Assembly: GCA_903813345.2 (NCBI GenBank)
Contig: CAIIXF020000012.1
Span: forward strand, 14,302,932-14,366,931
Reading direction: 5' to 3'
Source: Owenia fusiformis
Taxonomy: Eukaryota; Annelida; Polychaeta; Sabellida; Oweniidae
Length of the DNA stretch: 64,000 nt
How positions within the stretch are numbered: the stretch's first letter is position 1; each line of letters starts with the position of its first letter. The translations under genes were made by a program, and so were the position numbers. Below, piece by piece: positions 34,840-46,886 of the stretch. Under the pieces are notes generated by a model that saw nothing but the letters and a program-made list of their open reading frames with translations, searched no databases and was not told where the DNA came from.

Positions 34840-36705
34840 ATTCAATTCAATTCAATTCAATTTATTTCATAATTCTTATATAATATACACTATAAAAACA
34901 AGCCGCTAGACACCCTAATGGGTATATGTTGCGGTCTAACAGAAATCATTAAAATGACATCTAGACTACATATAAAAGAAAACACTTATATTATGTTACA
35001 TGTAGGTATATAAAAATGGTATTAACAATTAATCTAAGGATGTACAATGTAAAAATGTTACAAAAATCAGGTATCAGTATAAAATCAACAGTATAGTATG
35101 ATATTGGTATTATACATTATCGATAGATGAGTAGTTTTTTATATGAAGATTTGAAAATATCTAGAGTGGAGCATTTTTTAATATCATGTGGTAGAGCATT
35201 CCAAAGATTAGGACCTAGATAGCGAAGGGAAAGTTTAGAGCATTTAGGGATATGAAAATAATGCAATTGTCTTGTGTAATGATGATGAATATTAATGTTG
35301 ATATCAAACAAGTCTTGAAATAGATTTTTTGGAAGACTGGGGTGCTTATTAAAGATTTTGTACATGAACTGACCAGTACAATATCTGTTGACATCAAAAA
35401 TATTTAATATGTTAAGATCTTCAAATAAGGGAGCGGAGTGAGAAGGTCTATCCTTATTTAAAGCTAGCCTTAAGAATTGTTTCTGCAGTTTATGTAGACG
35501 ATCATAAAATGATTTAAATGTGTTACCCCAGATTATGTTGCAATAATTTAATTGAGAGTGTATCAATGAGTAGTAAATTGTTTTGAAACTGTCTATTTGA
35601 AGTAGATGTTTAATGTGATAAAGAGAACCAATGACGCGAGAAATCTTTGTTTCAATAGATTTTATGTGCTCTTTAAATTTCAAGTTTTTATCAATAATAA
35701 TTCCAAGAAAGTCAATTTTATCCCGGAAATTTATGTTCTCATTGCGTATTTTGAGATTCAGATTTTTTTGATTTTTTTTTGGGTCCAAATAGAATAGCAT
35801 TGGTTTTGCCAATATTAAGTGAAAGTTTGTTTGCTTTTATCCAGTCATCTATTGAATTCAAGTTTGCATTAGTTCTAGTCATAAGTTCATTTTAAATCAT
35901 AATCACTATCAAGAAGATTGGTGTCATCAGCAAACATAATAAATTTTAGATTAGGGTCAACAAAAGGCAGATCATTTATGTAAAGAATAAATAATAGTGG
36001 TCCAAGTACCGAGCCCTGCGGAACACCATAATTTAGAGATGATTGTTTAGATTCATAATTGTTAATGGTGACATATTGTTTGCAGTCTTTTAAATAACTT
36101 TCAAACCAGGACTTAGCTATTCCTCTGATGCCATAATATTCAAGTTTTTGTATCAAAATGTCATGATTAATAGTGTCAAAGGCCTTGGAAAAATCTAATG
36201 TTATGCCAATGCTCATTTTCCCCAAATCAGTTGATTTTCGAATTTTTCCAATGAAATATAAAATGGCCATGTAGGTAGAGTTGAATTTCTGAAATCCAAA
36301 TTGATAAGTAAAAATAATTTCAAAACGTTCTAAAAAACCAGTGAGTTTGGCGTGCATGAGCTTTTCTAACAATTTAGAAAATACCGATAAAACTGAAATT
36401 GGTCTATAGTTCGAAGGATTTGTAGTGACTCCTTTTTTAAATACAGGTGTTACTTTGGCCAATTTGAGGGCGTCTGGGAAAATACCAGATTTAAAAGATA
36501 AGTTAAATATATACAAGAGCGGATCAATTAAAAACTGTCTTACAGACTTAATAAGTGATGGTAGAATCCCATCAGGTCCAGGCGAGGAAGATTTTAGAAG
36601 ACATATTTCTAATTCAAGCTCAGTTTTTGAGGTCTTTTTGAGATAAATAGATGATTGAACTTTTTGAGCTCTTGCTAGGTATTCATAAACAATCGTTTTG
36701 CTGAA
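34840..36705 (-). mobile_element. 5'-truncated LINE (jockey/CR1-like) retrotransposon
   Basis: On the - strand the element reads from about 36705 (truncated inside ORF2) to a (TTGAA)n tail at about 34843-34862. Only the reverse transcriptase and C-terminal part remain; the endonuclease and any ORF1 are missing. A short microsatellite tail and 5' truncation are typical of target-primed non-LTR retrotransposons. It sits inside an older inverted-repeat region, between left arms near 34026-34112 and right arms near 36795-36890. Confidence 0.85.
35117..36705 (-). pseudogene. LINE reverse transcriptase, frameshifted
   Basis: RT motifs in order on the - strand: SPGPDGI (about 36560), NYRPISVLSVFSKLLEK, DFSKAFDTINHDIL, YGVPQGSVLGPLLFILYIND, FADDTNLL (the catalytic DD, near 35915) and LGIIIDKNLKFKEHI. 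The C-terminal region ends ...SSYKKLLIYR at 35117. The frame breaks twice: once just after the FADD block (stop near 35887) and once at an A-run near 35775. The copy is therefore inactive. Intact stretches of 209 and 231 codons imply a fairly young insertion. Confidence 0.9.
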
Positions 36706-36730
36706 TTAATAAAAAAAATTGAAAAAATCA

Positions 36731-37020
36731 AAACCATCGAATATCAATTTTGAAACCATCGAATATCAATTTGAAACCATCGAATATCACCTTTCAAAAT
36801 GTGATATTCGATGGTTTCAAAAGTGATATTCGATGATTTGGGAATTGTTTGCTAAAATATGATATCTTCATCCACGTATCAATTATATCTTCACGTGAAG
36901 TCATATGCAAACTCAAAGTCATTTTATTGCATTTCCACTTTTTTGGAAGCGGGAAGATACGACCCGAAGCGGGAAGATATGCACCGAAGCGGGAGATATG
37001 ACGGGAGATATGGAGGTTCT
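36731..37020. repeat. Right side of inverted-repeat region
   Basis: Three aaaccatcgaatatcaattt-type units followed by their inverted copies (gtgatattcgatggtttc), then caattgtttgctaaaatatgatatc-like sequence that mirrors 34026-34075. A short tandem gaagcgggaagatatg array (36949-37005) follows. Confidence 0.65.
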
Positions 37021-37196
37021 TGATATGGAAACCTCAAAATCAGGATACGGGATATATCTTACCAACTTATCTCCCTAAAACCCTACTTGGCATAGGATAA
37101 ATCAAGATAATTTCTACTCGCATCTAGTCTATTCCACATGTTTGGGAAAAGTGTACAGGAAAATCTCCATGTTCAATTGATGTATGATCAACCCTC

Positions 37197-38356
37197 ATAG
37201 GGGTCCGAAACCCAGTTGTCCGAAACTCAATTCTCCGAAACCCAGTTGTCTGAAACCAAGTTCTCCGAAAATTAGGGGATCTTATCAAAAAATACAATTT
37301 CTTAAAACAAATCTTGTCGCAACCTCTGCGAATCACGACAGCATAACATTTGAATCACGTTGACATCATTGCAAAATTAGGCTAAATATGCTGAGTCAAG
37401 ACGTTAATTAGCCCACGAAAGTTCATGGGTAACTTGAGAACTACAAAATACAACCAAATACTTTTCGAACGTACAATAGCAATATTTCTCACCCAACGTC
37501 TTCATAGTTTTAGGAACGTATTTTAAACGCATGATAGCCAAATTTATCAAGATACTATATCTGCCTAAATGAAGTTATCTAGTGTTGACAAAGTTTTGAA
37601 ATATATTTTATCCAGATCCATCAGAAATTAACTTATCCAATACATTTGTTCATAAGAATTCTTTAATTCTACCTCGTTCCCAATACGTCCTCAGACAGAC
37701 AAGAAATTGAAGTCACACCCGTTTGTTTGCGTGGCATATTTATACGTATACGCACTTTCTCTGATTATTGTCAAACAAATACATTTCAGGAGAAGAACAT
37801 AAAAAACAAATGCCTGAAACGAATGCCGAAACATAAATCCCAAGTGATTAAGTTTAGAATGTTTTATTCTTTTACGATTTGATAAGAGACTGAGACTAAG
37901 AAATTAAATGCGACGAAATATTTTGACAACGTAATTTGTATACTGTTTTATTCTTAAAGTTCTATACCTTATTCTATCTGTTTCAAAATGTTTCATTTTA
38001 TTTTGCCTATATAAAAGAGATTGAAGAAGATAAGATAAACTGTTCCGTAATATATATTGTGTTTTAATAACCTTTTTTAGAATCACAATGTAAAATAAAT
38101 CTCCCGTTCCTGCCATTCTGGTAACGCTATGCAATGGATGCAATTCAAAGTGAGAGAGAGATCTATGAATATCAGAATGCGTCCATGCCATTAATTTGGC
38201 CAAATACATGGCATGAAACTGACGTAAGCTTAAGTAAGCTACGCCCCCCCCCCTTTCTCTGGTAAATGATGACTTTATTTTTCGGAGTAATGGGTTTCGG
38301 ACAACTGGGTTTCGGGGAATTGGGTTTCGGACAACTGGGTTTCGGACAACTGGGGT
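37197..38356. mobile_element. Fold-back element with tandemly repeated terminal arms
   Basis: The left end holds at least four tandem CCGAAACCCAGTTGT-like units (37205-37270); the right end holds the inverted units GGGTTTCGGACAACT (38290-38352). The interior of about 1 kb is unrelated AT-rich sequence with no convincing reading frame. Multi-unit inverted termini are typical of foldback-type transposons. Confidence 0.7.
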
Positions 38357-39373
38357 GTCAATATATACGAATCGAATGTATTCTCGTGTGCATTACAATA
38401 TCCCCATTGAAACATTTTTGGCCTGCAATGGACGTATAATGAATAAGAATATGAGGCCGTGTTATCATTCTAATGTAAAGTCATGGTATTTACTGTGGTA
38501 TTGGGTTGCAAGTTAATATCAGATTCAATGCAAATTAGTCATCTAATATCAGATGCGCGATCAGTCCAATAATCTAATTTCAGGTCATCAGTTCGATATC
38601 TAGCACTTGTTCTAACGACACGGTATTACTAGGCTATCATATTATAAATACACACACATATAAAACAATCAATCTGGTACACGATATAAGCACGACTGCT
38701 CTTTCAATTGAGTATAAATGTTGATAAACCTACCCGGAAGTCAAGACATACACGTTTAGACGATGCTATTTTCAGTTCAGTGTAAGAGTAAATGCCCGGA
38801 TATCGAGGCATTTTCGTGTAAAGTTTTAACCAAGCATCTAAAATCGGGTTATATTGCGTGTAGAATTTATCGATATCAGGGCCGCTACATGCCAGTGATG
38901 ACTTATCCTTTTAAATAGTTGATTTCATCTCATTTTAAGAGAGTATCAACTCTGAGCTCCAGGAAAACCATCACTTGATCCTACTAAGAAAGTATCACAT
39001 TTTCGAAAAACTGATATTTTAAACGATAAGAGACTTCGATGCCCTGGGAACCAAAGGCTAGTAGATGCTCTTTTATAAAGTATCAAAATCAAACTATTGG
39101 AATAGGTTGAAAATTGGATGGATGTGATGCAATATTTTGCTAGGAGATCTGGATAATCGCACTGTCATTATAAAAAACAAACCAAGCGAACTACCTGCAT
39201 CTAGCTGTATTTCGAACTTGATTATCAAAGTAATGCAGACAAGAGTCAATAGAACATACATCTGTGAATACATATGCACTAAAAATCCTGGTTCATAATC
39301 TGCTGACACATTCATAACATACCAGGACTATTTTACTGTCTCCCAGTCAGATTCAGACGGACTATATTAAGTT

Positions 39374-39504
39374 ATGGAAGGATATTTGGATGTAAATCGG
39401 TTCAAGAAGTACCAAGGTGTGCGATTGCGTAGTAGGAGCAGAAGTAAAAGTCCACATAGGGTCAAGGATGATCATTATAGATTAATGCAAGAGAGACGAA
39501 AAAG
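39374..39504 (+). CDS. Candidate alternative first exon of TRAF4 (isoform start B, RS-like)
   Basis: ATG at 39374, preceded in frame by TAA two codons upstream, opens MEGYLDVNRFKKYQGVRLRS, then RSRSKSPHR and DDHYRLMQERRK. It ends in AG before a gtcagt donor at 39505, phase 2, exactly as exon 1 does. Spliced to exon 2 (44356) it would continue SEGVFKCPEDE in the TRAF4 frame. The product would be a TRAF4 form with a 43-residue basic, SR-containing N-terminus, lacking RING ligands 1-6 but keeping the zinc fingers and MATH domain. The region 38400-39500 is free of the repeat families seen around it. Alternatively it is a chance open frame. Confidence 0.42.
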
Positions 39505-39784
39505 GTCAGTGATATTCAGAAAATTAGTCTTGCATCAAGTATCAAGGGAGGGGGCATATAACAAGGGCTTGAAGCAGGACTAGTACATGAAAATCTAGGT
39601 TATCTAACTTATTGTGCATAAAGTCTACAACTTTCTGCCTACTTCAATACTTTTGAAATGTAAATGATGTGGTCACTTGGGGTTGATGCAAGAGATGCAT
39701 AGCTGTAGATACTTTATGTCCAATAATATCTCAGACTATAACTTAAAACTTGTGAAAGAAAAATCCTCAAAATCATGTTCTACT

Positions 39785-39884
39785 TGGGAGGTGTTCAACG
39801 CACAAGTGTTCGTTCATGAAATACATAAAGTCATATTAGACACTGAACTTTAAGTGTTCCAAGTATATAGGTGTTCAACTTAAC
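39785..39884. repeat. Degenerate GTGTTCAAC MITE fragment
   Basis: ggaggtgttcaacgcacaag, gtgttcgttcatg, gtgttccaagtatataggtg and aacagtaccctg: partial CAGTRAAACCTGT-family interior. Confidence 0.4.
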
Positions 39885-40050
39885 AGTACCCTGCGATGAT
39901 GTCAGAGGAAATGCCTATACAGAAAGTCCGTATTTCGACGACGCACTCTGATTGGCTCGGTGAGATCAGAGATTTATTGTAAACTGAAAGAGTGAAGACG
40001 AAGCTCTCTTTTAAGATATGAAGTCGAATGAATACAAAGGGTAACTCAAC
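39885..40050. repeat. Second copy of promoter-like repeat (CCAAT-like, AGCTCTC block)
   Basis: gatgatgtcagaggaaatgc, a gaaagtccgtatttcgacga hairpin-like block, ctgattggctcggtgag and gagtgaagacgaagctctct match 17685-17830 in order. The CRE core has decayed (gatgtcag). Confidence 0.6.
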
Positions 40051-40929
40051 AGGGTTTACTGTACTCTCAAGATCAAAAATAGGCTTCAACCATGTATGGC
40101 AATGTAATCCGATCAATTTGTCACTTCAAATTGATAGCTGATCATTAGTGGAGTCTGATAGAAACCAGACCCCTATAAAACATATAAATGCCCTTATGTT
40201 GCCTCTTAACATTCCCATAAGTTATCAGGATAAGTCTCATTTCATTCATTATTGCCTTATTGTAGACAGGTACCCTTTTTAAGAGTCTGATTTCAATTGC
40301 TTCATCTTTCCTCTTTCGATGGGAAAGATCCAATCAGATTATGTTGATCAAAATTGGGCTATCAAATCAAAATTGCTGTCACAGAATTTTATGCTTTTAT
40401 AACTACTTCGTTAGCTTCAAATTCAGACTCATCTGAAAGGTTATTGCAGCTACCTTTTGAGTGATAATGTATTTTCAAAACTACAAAATTATCCATCCTT
40501 GTCAGAGTGTAGTTATTTCAGTTACTTGTCTCTGGCATTAGGGTAAGTAATGGTCTTACCATACCAGGTGAAATATTGAAGTGTACTTTCTGTTTATATA
40601 CAAGGATAAGTAGTTCCATTTATAACTGTTTGATATCCTAAAATGTTTTGTCTTTTGTGATATTGGTTTACCACAGGTGATGTTGTCTGGAACTTGTCTA
40701 TATACTGATGTGGCCTTAGATCTTCCACCTGGCCATGTGATGATGTATTTCCATCAAAGCCGGCAAGATGATAAAAAAGTGATGTTATAAACTGGTCATC
40801 TTCAACCTTGATTGAAACAATCACACTTTTAGTAACCATCAAGGATATTATTATCTCACTTATCTTTGTTTGTATTACATTATTTGTAAAATACTGAAAC
40901 AAGGTAGACAAAAAATAAGCTATCCACAA

Positions 40930-41015
40930 GCTTCTGTGCCACTCCCACTACTTCACTACATGGGTATGCAATCTTCTCATGGGGGGGGGGACAAAGGCTT
41001 GTAGGTAGACTAAAG
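40930..41015. repeat. Poly-C/poly-G hairpin element
   Basis: caagcttctgtgccactccc, actacttcactacat, then a G10-11 run and acaaaggcttgtaggtagac. The ends caagc/ctaca and gcttgtaggtag are inverted. Confidence 0.6.
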
Positions 41016-41464
41016 AAAAATAAAGATAAAGCCATTAATTTAGTGATTCAAGATTACAGAAATTACAAGTGTAGTATTGCTGATGCCTTGTGTCATGGCC
41101 ACACAGAATCAAATCTAAAAATGAAATAAGACAAATATACTTAATGTCTAGACAACTGACAAATTGACAAGTCAAACATAATTAAGTTAATCCATTTTTA
41201 CCACAAAATGTGTTTTATTTCTACCAGAGTTGGCAGAAATAGGTGAGGAAACACTTAAAATTGTAGGATTCTTTGTTTCAGATCTAAAATTTGATTGGAT
41301 CAGTTAGGTCACATGACATAATTGAGGATTAGGAATGATACCTCCTTTGCTGTATCTGTCAATGTATACCTGTGATAGCCTAGCACAAATGTTACTGCTA
41401 ATTTGAGAGACAAAAACTGTGAAAGATCCTTTGAATTTGATGCTCAGGGCCACCTATGAGACAA

Positions 41465-41540
41465 TGATGTTTTAGAATCCAAACTAGAGTGCTTGAAAGA
41501 GTGGAATCAGCAAGCAACAAACATGATAAACAGTTGTACA
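41465..41540 (-). repeat. Fold-back family fragment
   Basis: aaactagagtgcttgaaaga, gtggaatcagcaagcaac: a truncated - arm. Confidence 0.5.
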
Positions 41541-42263
41541 TAAACATTGTAAACAGTTGTGTTGTTAACTAAGAAAAATTAGTTGTCATTTGATCAAAAT
41601 AATTTATAGTTTATTGAAAGATGGCAGCACATTATTGATTCAAGCTCTGTTTGGCTATATGAAAATCCAGGCCTTTAAAAGAAGTGAAATCAAACTATTA
41701 AAAAGAGCATAAAAATTCCAGTGTTTTCAGTGTTTTTCCAATCACAGTTTATTTCCATATTGCTGATGTAGTTTTGATTTGTCATTATTTGTACATATGT
41801 CTTAGTCTCGTAGATTTGCATCTTGTAATTCTTTATCTGTAGGTCATTGTATTTGTTTGACATTGCAGAACTCTGAAAGAAATATTGTGACATAAATTGA
41901 AAGTTAGTTGGTAATTAGAAACATATATCTTGAAACATTTGTCATTTGATTACCATTCAAGTGTTCAGCCTATTTGAACAGAGCTTCTTTATGTTGAGCT
42001 ATAACTTAGTTAACCCAACAGAAATTAACACATGTTATTTTTGTGTGTGTTATAATCTTAATTGTTTTACATCCGTTCAATTACTGTTGTTGAAAAGAGA
42101 CACAATCTCTAAATTCCCCGATTGTTCCTTTTGGAAGCATTGTTAGCTTTGTCATGGAGAATGCAGTGACACTATGTGGTTAAGTGGTTGAAGTGGTATT
42201 ACCACATGGTCTAGTGAAACCCGTCTGCTGATGTATCATCTTTGTCCATGTTTATTCCTCATT

Positions 42264-42412
42264 ATTTCTAAACAATATTTGAATAAACTACCAGATTTTC
42301 TGACATTTCTTTACAATTTAAAGTATAAACTACATGTCTACATGCTTATTCAAACTTAATTCTTTTCCTTTTTGCTGTATTTTACATTCTAAAACAAGAC
42401 CCTCTGAGATTT
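42264..42412 (+). repeat. Fold-back family half-element (+ arm)
   Basis: ttctaaacaatatttgaata, cagattttctgacatttctt, acaatttaaagtataaacta, tacattctaaaacaagac. Confidence 0.65.
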
Positions 42413-42705
42413 AATTTATGGATGTGTAGATGGAAGGATGACAGAAGGTGTTAGTGATAATCTAATTTATTATTGTTTCACACTTGTGCTTCTTGGAGAC
42501 TTGTCTGTGTCTAGCCTTTTGTTATACCAGTTTGACTTTTTCCTAGTTTAACCCTTACCGCCTCTCCTATTTCTGTGTCCCCCCCCCTCATGGCCATGGG
42601 CCTGTGATGTCACGGTTGATCCTTTATATCATATACTATAACCAAACTAAAGTATTTTATGTACAATCTCCAACAATGTTTTTTGTTTTAAAAAAACTAT
42701 GCCTT

Positions 42706-42815
42706 GAAAAGTTTAAGATTATCTCTGGAAAAGTTCAAGATTATCTCTGGAAAAGTTAAAGATTATCTCTGGAAAAGTTAAAGATTATCTCTGGAAAAGT
42801 TCAAGATTATCTCTG
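42706..42815 (+). repeat. 22-bp minisatellite, five copies
   Basis: gaaaagttcaagattatctc+tg repeated five times end to end. Copies differ only at one or two positions (ttt/ttc/tta), so the array is young. Confidence 0.95.
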
Positions 42816-43194
42816 GGGAGGAGAGGGGAGACAAGGAGGTGTGTGTCACTTTAATAGTTATATTCCCTCAAGAAGATCTATCAAATTAACTATTCTTGCA
42901 TTATTCATTACTTTGGCAGATTTAACAGTTTTGGCATTTGTTAAAACATTTATCTTGACATTCACTGTTATTGTAACATTTTAAAAGGTTGTATGAGAAT
43001 TAGAAAATCGCTGCAAATTTGCAAAGTGAATGCATTTTCAAATCATCTTTATTGACACTGTTGGATTGCTGTTTGTGCTTATCCTATGTAGTTTCTTTTT
43101 GAGATTTTATCTTGTAATTCATGGCAATTTTTCCTAACTTAATTCAGTCTTTTATATTTTACATTTAAAATCTTTTATCCTTCAAGAGTGTGTA

Positions 43195-43301
43195 CCCCCC
43201 CTCTATCTAATTCACCAACACAACACAGTAGTTGGGTAGGGGGGTCACCCCCCCCCTCTATCTACTTCACCAACACAACACAGTAGTTGGGTAGGGGGTC
43301 A
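43195..43301. repeat. Poly-C/poly-G hairpin element, tandem dimer
   Basis: Two near-identical units of about 55 bp: C7-9, tctatctaattcaccaacac, aacacagtagttgggtaggg and gtcac. Each unit is a hairpin with C and G stems. The right flank (tcacaagggcatagctagac) shows the usual family end. Confidence 0.8.
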
Positions 43302-44355
43302 CAAGGGCATAGCTAGACTAAGAGACTATATATCAGACATTTTGCAAGTCTGTTTAGAATTGAAATCAAGTCTTATGTTTAATTACTTCTAATTTCAAGT
43401 TGGTTTCTAATTAAACAAATCTGAAATTATTTAATTCTACTCTTAGCTGTTTAATGGCAGCTCACATTTCCTTATGTTATTCCTTGGAGGCTCTAGAGCA
43501 CCTGCTACTGTTTCTGGCTTGTTTCTACAAATCTTGCAAAGCTTTGTTTTAACATGAATCTTTACATTCTGAATGACAGGAGTCACCATTTGTTTCGTCT
43601 TACTTCATTAACCATGCTTTAGACATATTCCCAGCCTAAAACTGAGGAGAGGATGCGTGGGTATCTTTCGAGGTGATAAAAGCATGAGTTTTGACAAAAA
43701 TCTTCATTTTGATTTTGTGTGTTTAAAAAATTATAGATTTTGCTCATATGATAAAAAGAATTTTTTTGGCACATTATGGTTCAAAATATATTTCATTTGT
43801 CATAATGAGAAATTAATTAATTGGGATCGCGGCCAAAATGTTCGAGGGTTTAAATTAATTTCACCGAATTATCTCTCTATATGGTTAGATGTTCGCGATA
43901 TTTCCATCATATGACAATATCTAATAATTTCAAACCATGATTCATTTTTTACATCTTTCAAATTCTCTTGCCTGATTGGATGAGCTTGGACATGTGATGC
44001 ATTTTTGCATCATGGGATATTTACTAAAAGAAAAAAAATCAGAGCTGCCTGGATTTTAGTCATTCCAATTCTCAGATTGTTAATAAACCTAGAAATGGTC
44101 AAATCACATGAAAATGGGAAATGTAATTAACGTCATTAGAATGATATTGGGTATATAAGATGCAACACCAAAATATTTCATATTAATAAATATCAATAAA
44201 AGTAAATGTAATTTGCAATAATGTACTGATACAGTAGAAAGTATAAGCGGTAGGTTTCATTGCATCTAACAGCTATATAAGATAATAAATAAACAACCAA
44301 GCAAGGAAACATTTAAACATATTCTTAATGTCTTTTTTTTATTATGTACTTCCAG

Positions 44356-44407
44356 TGAAGGAGTGTTCAAGTGTCCGGAAGATGAATTGCCGCTAGATTA
44401 TGCAAAG
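44356..44407 (+). CDS. TRAF4: TRAF4 exon 2: end of RING finger
   Basis: A 52-nt exon between a tccag acceptor and a gtaaga donor. It completes codon 48 (AG|T, Ser) and reads SEGVFKCPEDELPLDYAK, almost identical to the equivalent TRAF4 segment. It supplies the last RING ligands, C54 and D57; the aspartate is the hallmark of the C3HC3D RING. It ends in phase 0. It is too short to be found as an open reading frame and was located by motif and splice sites. Confidence 0.96.
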
Positions 44408-46886
44408 GTAAGAATATTTCACTCTTCATCGAATAGCAAGACTGTCAGTATCCTTTTGAGAAAAAGGAAACTGTACATCTTTCTGAAAATAGAACTTACA
44501 AATTGGAGAAATGCATGATTTAGGAAATCTTTACGAAATATATAATAGCATTAAATTCTTTTGATAAAGCAATCTCTAAGATTTCTCTACAAGACCATCT
44601 GAAATCGAAATCAAAATAAAGTTTTGCAGTTTAAATAGATTCAAAGTCTATGCAACTTCACATCATTCGCTAAATATCAAATTCTGTTCAACTGATTCTA
44701 AAAAGTACTCAGTACTGAGATAACTAGAAAGAAACACGAAATAAAAACACAGAAATTATGATGATCATGAGATAGATGGAGTAGCTTAACATAAGTGTCT
44801 GGAACTTATTATAAGAGCTTGAAGTGGGACAATGTGTAATATTAGATAAGGAAATACAATCTTGAGGGTGGAGTATCTTTTACTGTGATTTTTCATCCCA
44901 AAGAAGATTGAACGTTTTAGAAAGTATTAAAATAAAGTCTTCTAGGATGTGAATATCATGTGTTCCGCAGCCAGGAAATCCATGGTAATCCACTGACACT
45001 GAAAAGTTAAGTGTGAGCTTTTGGGGTAACACGTTATTGATTTCTAGCTGATGTTGTATATTCCTATGTATCAAATCAATGGTCTTATACCAGTGCATGA
45101 GTCACTTTGACAGAATAATTATTTTCACTCTTTTATGAAAATGATTTATGTGGGGAGTATATACTGGCAAGCATGCCCCCCCCCCCCCGTCCTTAAGGAA
45201 GCTCCTGAAAAGAAACAAATATATTTTTTGGTGCTAAATGAATTCTTTAATATTAGTCCTTGAATTTTTGAAGAATAATTTCTTTTTGAAGTGTACATGT
45301 ACACCTTAATTTTTGTAAAAAATAAAAATAAATTAATCCCCTCCCATCAATTTCCATGTCTTCTACTGCTTCAATATTTCTGTATTTTACGGTATTGTAA
45401 TTTGTATTTTGTAATTGCTTTATCATGTTTTTTCTTCTCTGAAATAAAAAATTAAATAAAAAAATAAAAAAATTCTGTAGTTTGGGCTTTCATTCCCTGG
45501 TGTGTATTTTGTGGCATGGCTGGTATGAGTCATAATGTTATGGAGTTAAAATAAATGAATGTCCTCCAAATGTGAAGGCTTTATCTATTCTTTTATGAGG
45601 CTTCTTAATTGTTGCAGACTTTTTATCTAGCAGTAATGACACTGTGTTATTTTCATGGCTGCATCCTAAATTTATCATTTCTTTTCTCAACCGAGTGCAA
45701 AATTCTCATTAAAAAGTATCTAAAACTAATCACTCATGATTTTGGGAAAATGCGGTAAAATTTTGCTCATTTTGGCTGTTTAGCTCACATGGTGAGCTTT
45801 TGCAATCGCTCACTTGTTTTATTGTGGCAAAGAAAGGAAAAAAGAATTTTCATCAGGAAGAAAAAAACTTGGAAGGGATCTCTGCATGTCAAATGTATTT
45901 ATAACAGAACTGTAAGAATTGATAGGCTAATTACAGAGATAGGCTAAAAAGCTATAATTACTCTCAGCTAACTATAAATGGGACCAAGATTAGAAATTAT
46001 GGAAATTTCGAAGCAGAGATAGATGTCATTTGTTACATATGCCAAATCTTGACTCTCAATTAGTCATAGAGAAAACGCAACATGCTTTATCCCATGATTC
46101 TGTGGATAACCTAGAGACGTATTCAATTCTGATTGGTCCCCTGATTAGCTTAGTGAATTGTGGGTAGTTGCTCTCTCTCTCTTGGAAATATAATTATGTT
46201 TTGTTATTTTGAAGATGTAGGATTTACAAAATGTCGGCATTTCCAAATATCTCCATGATTTATGGGGTAAATATAATTTATTACCAAAAGTCAGAGATGT
46301 GATGGATTCACTTTTAATTGTTTATCTTCTTTTGAATATTCATCACACAGAGAAATTTGATCAAAATTCTGCATAGAAAAAATATTTTTTCAATGTGTAT
46401 TTGGTTGTAATTTATAGATTATGTAGATTTTGCTTTTCCTTGAATCACTATAGTTTGCTCTATCCAACACAAAGATAATGTACCACCTAAATCTGCTTTT
46501 ACTTTCTACTGTAAAATATAAGTATCGTTGGGACACCCTTGGTATAATGGGAGCTATAATCTCTCTCGATACAATCTATGAGAGTCAATCTTTTAGTATG
46601 CAATCAGTGTTTTTCCAATACCATAATTTTAACAAGAATTTGTAGATATTAGCAGAGACAATACATTGAGCACTTAAAGAAGCATAAAATATAATTGTGA
46701 GATGAGAATATATTTCTTGCAGGCACAAGAAGGCTGTAAAAATGTACTTAAGCCAAAGAAAATAACCTATTTAGGTTCTGTCTTATTAAAAGTCTTATCA
46801 AATAAAAAGGATGAAGTTATTTTGCAAGTGACAGCAAAAATGCCTTTCAACAACTCAGATCTTCCATTATTAGGGTGACTCAGTTC
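44408..46886 (+). other. Start of TRAF4 intron 2, no gene recognised
   Basis: AT-rich intron with a C14 run at about 45177-45190 and an A/T-rich tract at 45440-45475. A chance - strand reading frame near 45000 has no domain. Confidence 0.45.

Noticed and set aside
42706-42815. Regular direct repeats considered as a CRISPR array.
   Set aside because: The 22-bp units are contiguous with no spacers, and the sequence is animal genomic DNA.
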